Made by a program: the position numbers and the translations under genes | Assembly: GCA_028023455.1 (NCBI GenBank) | Contig: JAQFVV010000258.1 | Coordinates: forward strand, 796,501 to 860,500 | Source of the DNA: Epiperipatus broadwayi | Lineage: Eukaryota > Onychophora > Udeonychophora > Euonychophora > Peripatidae | Reading direction: 5' to 3' | DNA: 64,000 nt | The notes under the pieces: generated by a model | The model's input: only the letters and a program-made list of their open reading frames with translations | What the model was told of the DNA's origin: nothing | Database searches by the model: none | Shown: in pieces, positions 12,478 through 23,670 of the stretch | Layout: each line of letters opens with the position of its first letter | Position numbering within the stretch: position 1 is the stretch's first letter

Positions 12478-13206
12478 ATTTATATATCAACTCAACAAAT
12501 CTGAATATTGAAGCATGGGTAATAGAGTTTATTGTTATATTTTAACATATATCTTTATTATAAGAATAAGAATAAAAAAACCTGAAGCTTTAGATTAAAA
12601 GATAAATTTTACTCACCACTTTTAAATTTCACTCAGGAAAAAAAAAGTTCTTACCTAGAAGTAAATAAATGAATACATATATTTTTTTTAAAAAAAAAAA
12701 AGCAAATAGAAATATTCAATAATTCAAATGTCAAAACAGTAAACACATAAAGAAAACATAAGACACTAAACTAATTATTTTTTTATTATAAATCTAAATT
12801 TTAAATCCCAAAGTTCATTTTGATGTATGTCAAAATAGAATGAAGAATTGCAAATCAAGTGTGAAACAAGTAGTAAAAAGTGAAATTAACAACCAATCTA
12901 CTTGACAGTAGAAAAAAAAAACAGAATGGCATACAAATAAGTTATATAGTTGAAGGGAAAACTAATCTCTAAAGAATTGGTTTAAACTAGAAAGCACTAT
13001 AAGTACATCTAACTTAAAACTATAAAGTTGTTTCATAAAAATGAAAACAACTGATTTAGCCTGACCATATATATATTTAATGGCTAAAAATATACTCAAA
13101 TTTTTTTTAAAAATATTTTACTGTTATATTTACAAATATCTTAGATAATAATACCTCTGTAGATTATTAATATGCAATAAATAAATAAATCTCTCTCTAC
13201 AATGTA
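12478..13206. other. AT-rich sequence, nothing recognised
   Basis: Poly-A/T tracts only (for example 12680-12701). Confidence 0.5.
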
Positions 13207-13360
13207 AATTATACACACACCCGTATATTTATGTGTCATACAAAGTGGAGCAATTCAATGATATTAGTAATATTTAGTTGAGCACACTTTTCTGGTATAG
13301 TGTACCGGAAATGGTGACTTACCTAAATCGACATGTTAATGTTCCAGTGCATGCATAGAC
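13207..13360 (+). repeat. PLE terminal repeat, left copy
   Basis: About 150 bp, related by inversion to 15540-15697 with scattered substitutions and small indels. Confidence 0.8.
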
Positions 13361-13449
13361 AGAGTTATTGATTGATTGATTTATTATCTTATAGTATAAT
13401 TATGAATTATGATTATGATTAGAAATATGTGGAAGCACTAATGTTGAAT

Positions 13450-15570
13450 AAAGAAATTGCTAAATTAGAAGAGTAAGTTCCTAAAAAAGTGTCTGCACTA
13501 TAAAATCTTTCCGAATTGTTGCGGTGCCTTCATTAATCCATCTATTTAAACGACAATGGAAACAAATGACCCAATTGCAAACAACACTGTTAAAGTTTCC
13601 ATAAAAGAAAAAAAAACAAGATTGATGTTATTTTATACAGTGTCAAAAAGATATTATAAAATGATGTAAAAGATTACAGACATGTTCACAACAAAAGTTT
13701 GATAACAAATTTAAGTTATTAGAAATAAAGCAAAATATAATGGCTTATAGGTAATCACAAATAATTATGTGAATTTATCAAATGTAAAAATGTAGTCAGA
13801 ATTCAAATGCCTATTAGAAGAGGCTGGAGAAATCCAAACATGGAGATTATTGCAGATATCGAGATAGTATATGAATTCTGTGAGATAAAGAATATAATCA
13901 ACCAAATAGTTCCAACCTTAAAGAATAAATATTATTTTGTAAGATGGAATCAGTACAAAACAGTCAATAATTTCAAATCGATGTTGCAAAAGAAAAATAT
14001 TGTTTGAATGAAAAAGGACGAAAGCAATAGGATTATTTTAATGAATAAAGACATATATAATGAAAAAATGTCTCAACAAATCAATAAATTTAAAGAATGG
14101 AGTTATAATTTAAAATCAATGAAAAAACAAGTTTATAAACTATGTTTAGCACCCATATAGTGATAAAAACATTGACTAGAAAAAGAATATCTGAGAATTT
14201 ATCCATCAGCAATAATTATTCCACATCTGTTTGCAAATATTAAAATGCCTAAACAGAATTCTCCTCTGAGATTAATGATCGATTTTGATGGCTACTATTT
14301 TCATAAAGCATCTCAGCTGTTTGCAAAATGTTTGCAAGAGTTGATAGCCTTTTGGAGATTTACAATTAAATCTACATTTGAATTCATACAGACATTGAAA
14401 TCTACTAAGACTGCCCATAATTATTATATTGCCTCACTAGATGTGTACAAATAATACAGATGGGTGAACCATAGGCAGTAGTCCATTAACACAATTAAAG
14501 AAGCTCTTAAAATAGAATAATAGATATATATATATATAAAGCCAAATTTATTGTTATGGAAGTTTTAGAATGGATCGATGGTGATATCACTGCAAGATAT
14601 GCTAAGGACTGTTAGCAAATGGACAAAGGCTGGCTAATAGGATTAGCAGTAAGTGGTGTCATTTGCAGTTTGCACATTTCAGAAATTAAAAATTATATCA
14701 TAGAGCCATTTGTAGAAAGTAATTATGATATTTTATACAGAAGACATGTTGATGATATTTTGGTTTAATATGGGTTATAGAATTTGAAGTAATCAAACTT
14801 TAAAATATTTGGATATTAATATTTACAGAGACTATGAAACCATAATATGTTAACATACAAAATGGTTATCAAGTCATTAAATATAAGAAGCTTTATACAT
14901 CCATAGTCACATATTATTCTAAAATACAAATTGGAAGAATTTAAATGATTTTTACACAGTAATTTATATCTGTGTAAATTTGGAACAGATAGAAAGAAGA
15001 ATATTGAGAAATATATTTATGATTTAGTAATTGTGGGTTACAACAAAATATATTACATAGACAATTAAGATTATTTTACAGCAAATCTAAGTTTAAATAC
15101 AAAAATATAAACGAACAAAGAATGAATTTCTTTGGTTTATGTGCCAAATCTAGCTATGAAGTTAAAAGAAATAATGTGTAAAGATTTTAATGTCAGGCTC
15201 AAATCACCCTTATGTCTAAATAGATTAGTCAGCAATTTAAAAGATGGGATAGAACAAGATGATAAATATGAAATCATATATTCAATTATTTTCCAAGGAT
15301 CTGGCTAGTGTCACTTATTATAGTGAGACAAAAACTCAAGTACCAACAAGTTTATGACAGCACACATATCAATACAAAAAATCTTAAGTTAATTCTGTTT
15401 CCTCCAATCATGAAAATAATACTGGTCATAAATTTTACTCTCAAATACTGTCTGCAATGAGCCTAATGATCAGAAGAGGAAGATAAAAGAGGCCTGGTTT
15501 ATTGTCAAATCTAATAATTTTATCAATCAAAGAAACACCAGTTTACCACTGTGCATGCACTGAAATATTA
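13450..15570 (+). pseudogene. PLE reverse transcriptase with GIY-YIG-like endonuclease remnant
   Basis: The PLE order can be followed across stops and frameshifts. An N-terminal KEIAKLEE segment lies near 13455. A segment reading KKDESNRIILMNKDIYNEKM (14008-14070) matches the conserved 'aDKGnrvViM...dY..K' block. IKMPKQNSPLRLMIDFDG (14239-14295) is the 'lpKiHKp..PlRPIvs' block. ASLDVYK (about 14431-14451) is motif A and GLAVSGVICSLHISEI (about 14640-14685) the 'GlpMGSplSPiladl' block. RRHVDDIL (14739-14762) is motif C with both Asp retained. After the thumb come CLNRLVSNLKDGIEQDD (about 15217-15265) and the endonuclease: a TYYSETKTQV segment (about 15314-15345) corresponding to Y-x-G-Q-T, QQHTYQYK, NNTGHKF and KEAWFI (about 15488-15505) holding the expected Glu. 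Many stops make it inactive. Confidence 0.88.
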
Positions 15571-15697
15571 ACCATTCAATTTAGTTAAATCATCTTGAGT
15601 CTGGTACACACTACTAAAAGTATCCTTGGCTAAACATTACAAATATCAATGAATTGTTCCACTCTGCATGACATATAAATATATGTATGGGCATAAC
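15540..15697 (-). repeat. PLE terminal repeat, right (inverted) copy
   Basis: The reverse complement aligns to 13207-13360, and its inner edge overlaps the end of the endonuclease remnant. Confidence 0.8.
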
Positions 15698-15930
15698 TTA
15701 TTAATATTCAATATATTATTAAATAGTTCTATATTGAAGTATAGATATGTATATAATGGAGCATTTTTTAAATAATACACTTCAAATTGATTCATATTCT
15801 GATTGGCTAAACTTGTAGAAGATGTTTATACTAGTCATCGTTAGCCTCTCATATAATTTCAGTAATAGATATATTATGTTAAAAATGCAATTTTGAAAGA
15901 GAAAATGGCTTATATGAAACATAGTTGTTG

Positions 15931-16130
15931 TAAGTCATAGATCACATGACCCTATCTCTTAAGCTTCTAAGTTATAAACAATGAGGATTGCCAATTCCTC
16001 TACAAGCTTTATGATAATGCTTAGCCAGAGCCAGCACTTAAAATATCTCTGTCAGGAACCCCCCCCCAAACCTCTGACCATGGTTTCATGCTTTGGCACT
16101 CCTCAGAGAGGTGTCAGGGCAGGCTCAGAC
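15931..16130 (+). repeat. dispersed 200-bp repeat, copy 1
   Basis: The reverse complement of 48028-48240. Shared landmarks are GATCACATGACC.TATCTCTTAAGC, GAGGATTGCCAATTCCTCT, GCCAGAGCCAGCACTTAAAA, a C-run (16059-16067), CTGACCATGGTTT and CACTCCTCAGAGAGGTGTCA. The GC content is higher than the surroundings. There is no coding continuity and no tRNA-like A/B boxes. Probably an unclassified non-autonomous element. Confidence 0.75.
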
Positions 16131-16465
16131 ACTAGATCTAAAAATACTAACCGAAAGCCAAGCATTTATTAAAAGTTATACTTGTTGGGATATTAAAAAT
16201 AAACAGTGCAAACACCTGAAGTACTTTTAATATTTTTTCTTTTCTTGACAATATGCCTAACAATAGTGATAAACAAATCAAGTTAATCCTGAGCTTGGTG
16301 TCCACAGAGATGATCACTTTACCCAATACTAATAAAAACCTAATTAGATAGCATCTGTCTGATGAGGCAAGTCAAACATGATGTTGTATTTTTGAATAAG
16401 AGTAGTAAGACTTTCATCAACTGACAATTGTTGAGTGATTAGTGGCTATAACTATTTATCTAAAA

Positions 16466-16655
16466 CAGCATTCTCAATCTGTGGGTTGCAACCCCTTTGA
16501 GGGTAGAACAACCCTTTCACAGGGATTGCCTAGAGCCCTAGACCATTGGAAAACACATATTTTCGATTCATAACAGTAGCAAAATTAAAGGTTGGGGGTC
16601 ACCACAACATAAGGAACTGTATTAAAGGGTCGCGATGAAAATTTTCAATACTTTG
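16466..16655 (+). mobile_element. SPIN-like hAT MITE (decayed)
   Basis: Starts CAGCATTCTCAATCTGTGGG, followed by an ACCCCTTTGAGGGT hairpin, GACCATTGGAAAACACATAT, then GGTTGGGGGTCACCACAACA and GTATTAAAGGGTCGCG. These landmarks, in this order, match the non-autonomous SPIN (Space Invaders) hAT transposon known from widespread horizontal transfer in tetrapods and some invertebrates. The right terminus is eroded (TTTTCAATACTTTG ending at 16655). No 8-bp duplication could be recognised. Identification rests on my memory of the consensus, so it needs alignment. Confidence 0.75.
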
Positions 16656-18815
16656 TTGTTGTTTTTTAATAAATGAAAAAAAATTAATATCTTTTTTTTT
16701 TTAAAAAAAATAATAATAATGAAACTACATATAAAAAATGGTCCTACTTTTTTTTAAATTAAACCTAATAAAAATTACATAATATTATAATTAAAATATT
16801 TTGAAATTTGTCACAGGATCATTTCATATATTTAAATCTTTTAGTAATTTTAATCTAGATAAATTCCTGATTAACAACTAGACTATTCTGAAAATAACAT
16901 GAAAATAAATAATTCTTCTGAATACTATAATAAAAAAAATTGGGTTGAGATATTACAACTATTTATTTTATTCAACAAAATTACTTGATCACAAAATAAT
17001 GATGATGATAAAACCAGATACCATTTTATTTGTAAGTATATTACCAATAATTCCTTGAAGAGAAATGATTGCATTTCCAGAATACATGTTACTAAACATC
17101 TACCTATGTTAGCACTTCTAATTTCCAGCTGAGCATCAAGCACAGACACTAAACACAATAACAATAGCACAGGCATATTTAGCTTTGTCTAAATATATAC
17201 CATGAAGTCAATATGCTACCACATAAATGAATAAATGAGAATAGGTTTGAAAATAATAATAATTTATTAAATCACCCAAATATTAATATCACATCACACA
17301 TAGACAAAAGAAAAAATGCATTTATAATAATAAGATTTGAATACACACATTCAACAGATATATATATTCATTCGTCTTTCATGAAAGATTGTGCTTTAAT
17401 ATTTATTCTTATATATTAACTTATGCCAAAATTATTTCTCTATTAATCTAGGAATAGTGAAATAAATTTTAAATGTATTCTATGCCAAACATAGTATAAC
17501 AAAAACAATAATATATTTCGTTGGGAAAAAAACATATTTTCCCAAAATTTTATAAGAGAAAAAAAAAACAACAATTTCATATTAAACTCCAAACCAAAAT
17601 ATCTATTTCAGTTTATTTAATTATTATAGTATTAGTGAAAATTATAATAAATTTAGACTTGTCTTAGTTTTGAATAAAAATAAGTTATAATCAATAAATA
17701 AGCAATAGAATTTTGTGCACATACTTATAGTTAACTTTTATGGCGATACCAGTGAAGCTGTCCTGAAAAAAATTTAAAAAGTGGATTACTTTTATTAAAT
17801 TGAAATGTCCAAAATAGATTCAATATAGTTCAAAAAGATAGAAAAGTTCCACAATTCTTAATACTTGATTATTTCAATTGCAAGTCGATTGTTCAATAAA
17901 TCAATTAGGATGATAAACTTTTTAAATGGTAATTTTGGTTGGTAATTGAAGTCAGCCGCACAACATGCAGCCAACACACTATCATTTTTGGGTTTATTTA
18001 ACTGGGCTTTTATCACACAATCCTTTTACATCCAAAGAACTACATGGCATGAGAATAATGGCAAGTACAACTCTAACAGTTAAAAATTGTAGTCTTTGAA
18101 AAATGTTAGGTCATTGACATAAAAATAAAAACAATAATAAAACAGAAGAGAATTCTACAATTCAGTGTTTCCAACTGATCAAAAGCAATAGCTAAAAATA
18201 TCTGGGGACATAACTGGACTCCACTATAACATAATTTCACTGATTATGTGAAATCTAATGCTGTAGCTAGATGCTTCAATAAAAAAGTATTTGAGTGACC
18301 AATATAAACAAATTAAAACTAAATGGAGAATATGAGAGCAATACACAAAGTTTGCAAAATCATACTTATATAACTCAAATTAAAATATCATACAGCCTGA
18401 TTCATCATTTTTATATTTTTATTAATTTTGTAAATTTTTATGGTACTTATGTATTAGATCTGTAATGCAGGAGACATACTATGCCTTTTCACCTTCATGA
18501 TAAATGTCTAACCTTGTTATCCCATCAAATAAACTCTGTGCTTACATTGGATAATGTGTTACATGATCAATTTACATTTTCATTTATTGTCCAGATTTCA
18601 TTAGACAAGTTCTTCTCAAAGTGCTTCAGTGCTGATTTACTTTTCCATTTTCTGATTAATACTACATTTTTTTAATAAAAAAAAAAACAGTACAAAATGA
18701 TGAACATTTGGAGTTTACCTACTACTGAGATCAATGTGGTGGAATGTAACCACACTTTGGACAAGCAATGACATTGTAACATTCAAAAAAATAATAATGA
18801 ATTAGACCTTCCTAA
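16656..18815. other. AT-rich intergenic DNA
   Basis: No gene is supported apart from a weak signal-peptide-like frame at 16925-17176. Confidence 0.5.
16925..17176 (-). other. short frame beginning with a signal-peptide-like sequence
   Basis: The 83-codon minus-strand frame starts MPVLLLLCLVSVLDAQ, which looks like a secretory signal with a plausible Ala-x-Ala-like cleavage region. A possible donor GTAGATG follows the Asn-Ile codons near 17105. Beyond that the translation is hydrophobic low-complexity. It could be a first exon or chance, and no homologue is recognised. Confidence 0.15.
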
Positions 18816-18819
18816 GGGG

Positions 18820-19320
18820 ATGTGATTGGAGGGTTCCAGAATTTCATTTTTGATGGCGATCCAATTTATTTACAGCCAGGCTCACAAATTAACATCCATA
18901 GGATGGGGAGAAACAGAGTTTGGTTTAGCAGACAAAATTGTAATAGACTGGGATAACCATAATTGGAAAGTTTGTGCCACTGTGATGATAAAGTGAGAAA
19001 AATATAAAGTTGGAGGCTCTAATAAAATTGTTGAAATTGACGAGGCCTTTTGCACAAAATGAAAAAACTCAGGCCAGACCAATTCTTCCAGAGCAGTGAA
19101 TGTTTGTGGCTTGTGCAGGGACACTGATGAATGTTTCATCATGAGAATTCATAATAGAACAGTGACAACTCTGATGGAAGCCATCAAACAAAATCTGGAA
19201 GAGTAATTGACAATTTATTCAGACTGTTGGAAAACCTATAAAACTGCTGAATTACGAGGTGGTTATGACCATTTTCATGTGAATCACGTGTTAACTAAGT
19301 CTCCATTTTGAGAAAACAAA
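18820..19320 (+). pseudogene. Merlin-type (ISXO2/IS1016-like) transposase remnant
   Basis: The plus strand reads, with a few stops: GETEFGLADKIVIDWDNHNW (18909-18968), then GGSNKIVEIDEAFCTK (19012-19059) carrying the first catalytic Asp in the ISXO2 'GGPGKiVEIDEs.f' signature, SGQTNSSRAVNVCGLCRDTD, CFIMRIHNRTVTTLMEAI, LTIYSDCWKTYKT (19210-19248) with the second catalytic Asp, and YDHFHVNH (19267-19290). In-frame stops occur after the CTK and NLEE positions, and the C-terminus past HVNH is missing. Merlin elements are the eukaryotic relatives of IS1016/IS1595. Terminal repeats were not identified. Confidence 0.85.
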
Positions 19321-19474
19321 ATTTACTTTAAGCCTCCATTTTGGAACAAAATGTTCTCCACTTAAAATAAAGTAGAAAAGACAAACAATTGTTTCATCAT
19401 GATAATTCCTGTTATATATTACATAGTATGTTTTCATCTTAAACATTTTGTAATTTCATGCTAGATATAGACAG

Positions 19475-19510
<36 letters not shown>

Positions 19511-21480
19511 GCTAATATTTTAGATATCCATATTTAAAGAAACACTTGGGAATTGCATACTGCTATGTCATATTTAATATTTTTTGTGTAAAAATTATAT
19601 TTTTAGTATTGGTAAAAATGGACTTTTCCAGATTTAGTCTAATGCAATTAGTGTCATGTATTAGAGCTGCTACACCTTTCCACATATGTATTCAGACTGC
19701 CGATAACTTTCTAAAGCTTCTGAAAATATCATGTACTGATGGGCCATTTTGATGAATTTATCATTTCAAGTTTGTACAAGTTCCAGTGTGCACATTATTT
19801 GGTCAGAATGTGAAAAGGCATAGCAGATCTAATATGTTGCAGGTCTAACACATGAATACCATTTTTAATAATCAATTGTATTAAGCAAGAGGTGGGGACA
19901 TAAAAGTATTCTACTGGTAAATGTAAATATTTCAATAAACCTTTCTAGCATAATATAAATAATACAGATAATGTAATTCTGAAACTCCAGGCATTTTAAA
20001 ATTAGCTATTTCCAACAAACAATTATGTAAAAAATTAAACAATATTGATGCATAAAAATAAGCCTCATTATTGGAGTAGGTCTGCAACAATTACACAGAA
20101 GTAAAATGATTACAAAGTCTTTGAAGTACTTTTTTTTAATAAATGCTTTTTTGTTTTTTAAAGGGGGGTGGAGCAATAAACAGAACCATCATATATTGTT
20201 TCAATATTTGCTGCTTCAATTATCCACTACTTAAAAAAAAAAACAATATTGAAAATAATCAATTAGTTATCAAAATGTAAATTTTACACATATATATTAT
20301 TCATTACTGTAACAGCACGTTTTATTATGAAAAGCCCTTTTTAAATCTCACATGCACTCATTCAATTACGCTTTTACAATCTAAATGAAATCGATATAAT
20401 ATACAATGTTTGCTACTTGTTTTTGTTTTTTTTTTAATTAATTTCATTTGGAATAGCTTCAATGCTTAAAGCTAGTGATCATAGTGATAAAATGAAAATT
20501 GTTAATTTAGTAGTAAAAGAAAAAAAGTATTCTAATACCATTTTTGTTTAATATTAGTGAATCTCTCTATTCATGCAGTAATGAAAAACAAAACTGGACC
20601 ATTATTGTTTATGCTTCTGAAATTGCTCAAGTTTCAACTACAATTCGATATATATATATATATGCATTTGATTAGAATTAAAAAGGCATTGAATTGGTAG
20701 TAGAAGGTGGGGGTACCTGTAAGAAAATATTAGCTAAAAATCTACTGATAGGTATGACTTGAAGCCATTCTTTAACAGGAAGTACTTATATAAATCCAGA
20801 AACCAGTAAAGAATCAACAAGGCTGTTTTTATATTTCTTGTATGATTTTTAAAAAAAAAAACATCAAAGCAGATGATTCTTCTCACTGATTGAGTGTGAT
20901 TAAATGAATAGAAACACACACATATCAGAACACATATATAGAAATATGTTCTTTCTCAATTTATTAATCCATTGTTATTTTCATAAGTGTATTATTCTAT
21001 TTTTATTTCCAAATTATTTTTAATAATAATCTTAATTTGTTGATATAACTTTTATAAAACCTAATGTACTATTATGATTTATTTATATTTCAAAAGCATT
21101 TATTAATCAAAAAATAGTTTACATGTACTTTGGTATTAATCCTGCTGTGACTATTATTTATTCAAAGTTTCCATTTATGATGTCATGGAAACCAAGAATC
21201 CTGGTGACTAATCCATGTCAAATAAACTGACCCTTTCCTTTCCATTTTAGAAAATATTAAATGGTTTAGTCCACCAGTGCCTTTTTTTCCTCCTTCAATA
21301 TAATAATCTTTCATATTAACAGCTTATAAGTTAAGAAAAAAAAGAGTTCATTTAAATACAATGTGTTTTATTTGGACTTGATTTTCCATTACTGCAGTTG
21401 CAATTGAGGTGTGATCACATCTTATTATAGTATTAGATGATGTTACATTAGGGATCAGTGACTTTAAACATTGAGCAGAA
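19321..21480. other. AT-rich intergenic DNA
   Basis: No supported gene. Confidence 0.5.
19479..19507. repeat. (TA)n microsatellite
   Basis: About 14 uninterrupted TA units. Confidence 0.95.
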
Positions 21481-22080
21481 TGACATCACTTTCTTTGATG
21501 GTTCCAATTTATTCCAGAAAATGATGAGGGTCTTCTGAGATTGTAGCCATATATGAGTATCCATCTAATACACCAGAGAGTATATAGTACAAAGGTATTG
21601 GGAGGAATATTGCACATATACATTGTTTGAATGTCTGGAATAGAACATTAAAATTTTAATATTGCTTTGCAAAATCTTTATCATAGAGCCTAAATTGTTC
21701 ATTAAATTCTAGTGTCTGTAAAAATGAAGTTAGGTAGGGATTCTAAGTTTTATTGTGATGAGAAAATTCAAGTATTTAACTTCAAGTGACCAGAAGTTAA
21801 ATTTTTTAATCAATTGTTAATTGTTTACTTCCAGAATCTGAAGAAGAGTGACTAAACATCTGCCAATACTTATATTTGGGACATGAAGGTAGCAGATCAA
21901 AGTTAGAAATTGTGTGAAGCAGATGGTGGCATAACTTTTAATGTTTCTATTATGTGTGGAAATAATTTCATACATAAAATTAAAACATTCTTTGTTTTAT
22001 GGATTCTGAATCATATATAACCCAAATACATTGAAAATTAGTAGCGATTATAGCTTACTGAATGAGAAAGTTGTTGTACA

Positions 22081-22090
22081 CCCCCCCCCC
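22081..22090. repeat. poly(C) tract
   Basis: Ten consecutive C in otherwise AT-rich DNA. Confidence 0.9.
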
Positions 22091-22559
22091 AATTAGCTTT
22101 CTTAATTGAGAATATATTTCTTTAGTAAAAGCTTTTGTATAGATTATTAGCAGTAAGAAATATAAAATCACTGTTATAATGAGGAGGTAGAAATATGACA
22201 TATAGAGTGAGTTAATTAGGTTTTGACTTTTGTCATAAAGTTTTTATTGTATTAGGCTCTGCAATGTTGAGTTACTTAGATTGAAGATGAATTTAAAGAA
22301 TAGGATTTGAGTCCTCTTTGAAGAATTGTTTACGTATTTTTCCTATAATGATTGGGTAAGCACATGATTTGTCCATATTAAATTCTAGTTCGTAATTTGT
22401 AATGAAATTGGTCTGATTTTTTTGTAATTTAAGAATTTACGTAGGTGTTGATAGAAAGACTAGTATATGACTAAGATGCTGGTTATTCCTGGTAATTAAT
22501 TCTTTATCAATTTTTATTAGTAAAAGGGAAAGAAAATAAGTGGTGATTCTTGCAGTATT

Positions 22560-23670
22560 GAACTATTTGGAATAAAAGACTGGACTGAATTTTTGATTTA
22601 AGGTTATGTGCATTTTCATGATTTATAAAGAAAGTGTTATTATATAGGATCACTTTAAGTACCATAGACTCCTTTAGTGTTGACAAAGAGGTCTATTTGA
22701 ACCATATCACATGTGGCTTTAATACCTAGTTAAATTTGTAATGGAATGTATTTTTTTTTCCTTTTCTCGTGTTTATAATTGTTTTAAATAAAAGGCTGCT
22801 TGGTTTGTGAGACACCTTTTATGAATTGATATCCGAATAATACAAGGTAGCAGGTATGGCTCGAATTTGTCTTTAGATGTTGATTCTAGAATCTTAATTC
22901 CCAGGGGAATTGTTGATACAGGTCTAAGATTTCTAATTGGAAGTATTTCTACTTTCTTTTTTATGAAAGGTATGAGATTTGGGTAAATTCCATTTATATG
23001 GTAGACAAGCTTAGATAAGTAATTAACTATGTTTGCAAGGTATTTTGTTTTAAAAAAATGATTTAGATGACAACAAACAAAACATGGTATTCCATGAATA
23101 CCTGGATGACATAAGTCTGGGGAAAAAGCTAATATTGCATTAAGCTTCTCTGGTATGAAAAGGGAAATGTTCTCAGATTGCACAAAGAGTTTTAAAAGAG
23201 GGTTGGATGCTTCCCAGCTATAGTGGAAAAAATCATTATTACCTGCTTAGCTTTAGTTAGTTAATGAATTTTGTTTTTGAATATAGCTGGAAAAACCACT
23301 TATCTTAGAGATACATTCTAGTCTAGTGGTTGTTTCTGATACAACCATGTGTTAGTTAGTTCTTTTTCTTTGTCTATTTTGAATGTACCCTATTAATTTG
23401 GTACATTAGTGTGAGATGGTGGCAATCATGTTGCACTGTGGATAAAGTAATCTAGGACAGGTATTGTTTGCAATAAAAGCAGTGAGGTTTGAATCCATAA
23501 ATCATTAAAAATATCATGGCATCCTGATCCATAATCTGTGCACAAATATTGTTAGAGTCTAGGATTTGGTGTAGACAGAATTCAAAACTATTGTCATAGA
23601 CTGGAATGAGGTATCCTTTAAATAAATTGATTAAAATCTTATGACAACTCCAAATGACTCCATAAGTCAA
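22560..23670 (-). pseudogene. second LINE reverse-transcriptase remnant
   Basis: The minus strand at 23183-22773 reads a LINE fingers/palm prelude: IPEKLNAILAFSPDLCHPGI and HGIPCF (equivalent to 'KapG.DgIP'), then YPNLIPFIKKK, RNLRPVSTIPLGIKILE and downstream residues equivalent to 'YQfgF...'. The order is the same as in the 9.3-12.5 kb LINE, but the copy is more decayed. A frame at 23670-23452 may be part of its upstream linker. Ends and poly(A) tail are not resolvable; remnants may extend to about 21480-24250. Confidence 0.75.

Larger units (their letters stand above)
13207..15697 (+). mobile_element. Penelope-like element (PLE) with inverted terminal repeats
   Basis: A degenerate RT plus GIY-YIG-like reading frame (separate entry) lies between two related terminal sequences in inverted orientation: 13207-13360 and the complement of 15540-15697. 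Shared blocks include TATATTTATGTGTCATACA/TATATTTATATGTCATGCA, GTGGA(G/A)CAATTCA(A/T)TGATATT and CAGTGCATGCA. PLEs are known for terminal repeats (pLTRs) in direct or inverted order. No convincing hammerhead could be found in these particular terminal repeats. Confidence 0.85.

Noticed and set aside
13207-13360. Hammerhead in the PLE terminal repeats
   Set aside because: No CUGANGA with correctly spaced GAAA on either strand in either copy.
18882-19142. 86-codon minus-strand frame
   Set aside because: Antisense shadow of the Merlin transposase remnant.
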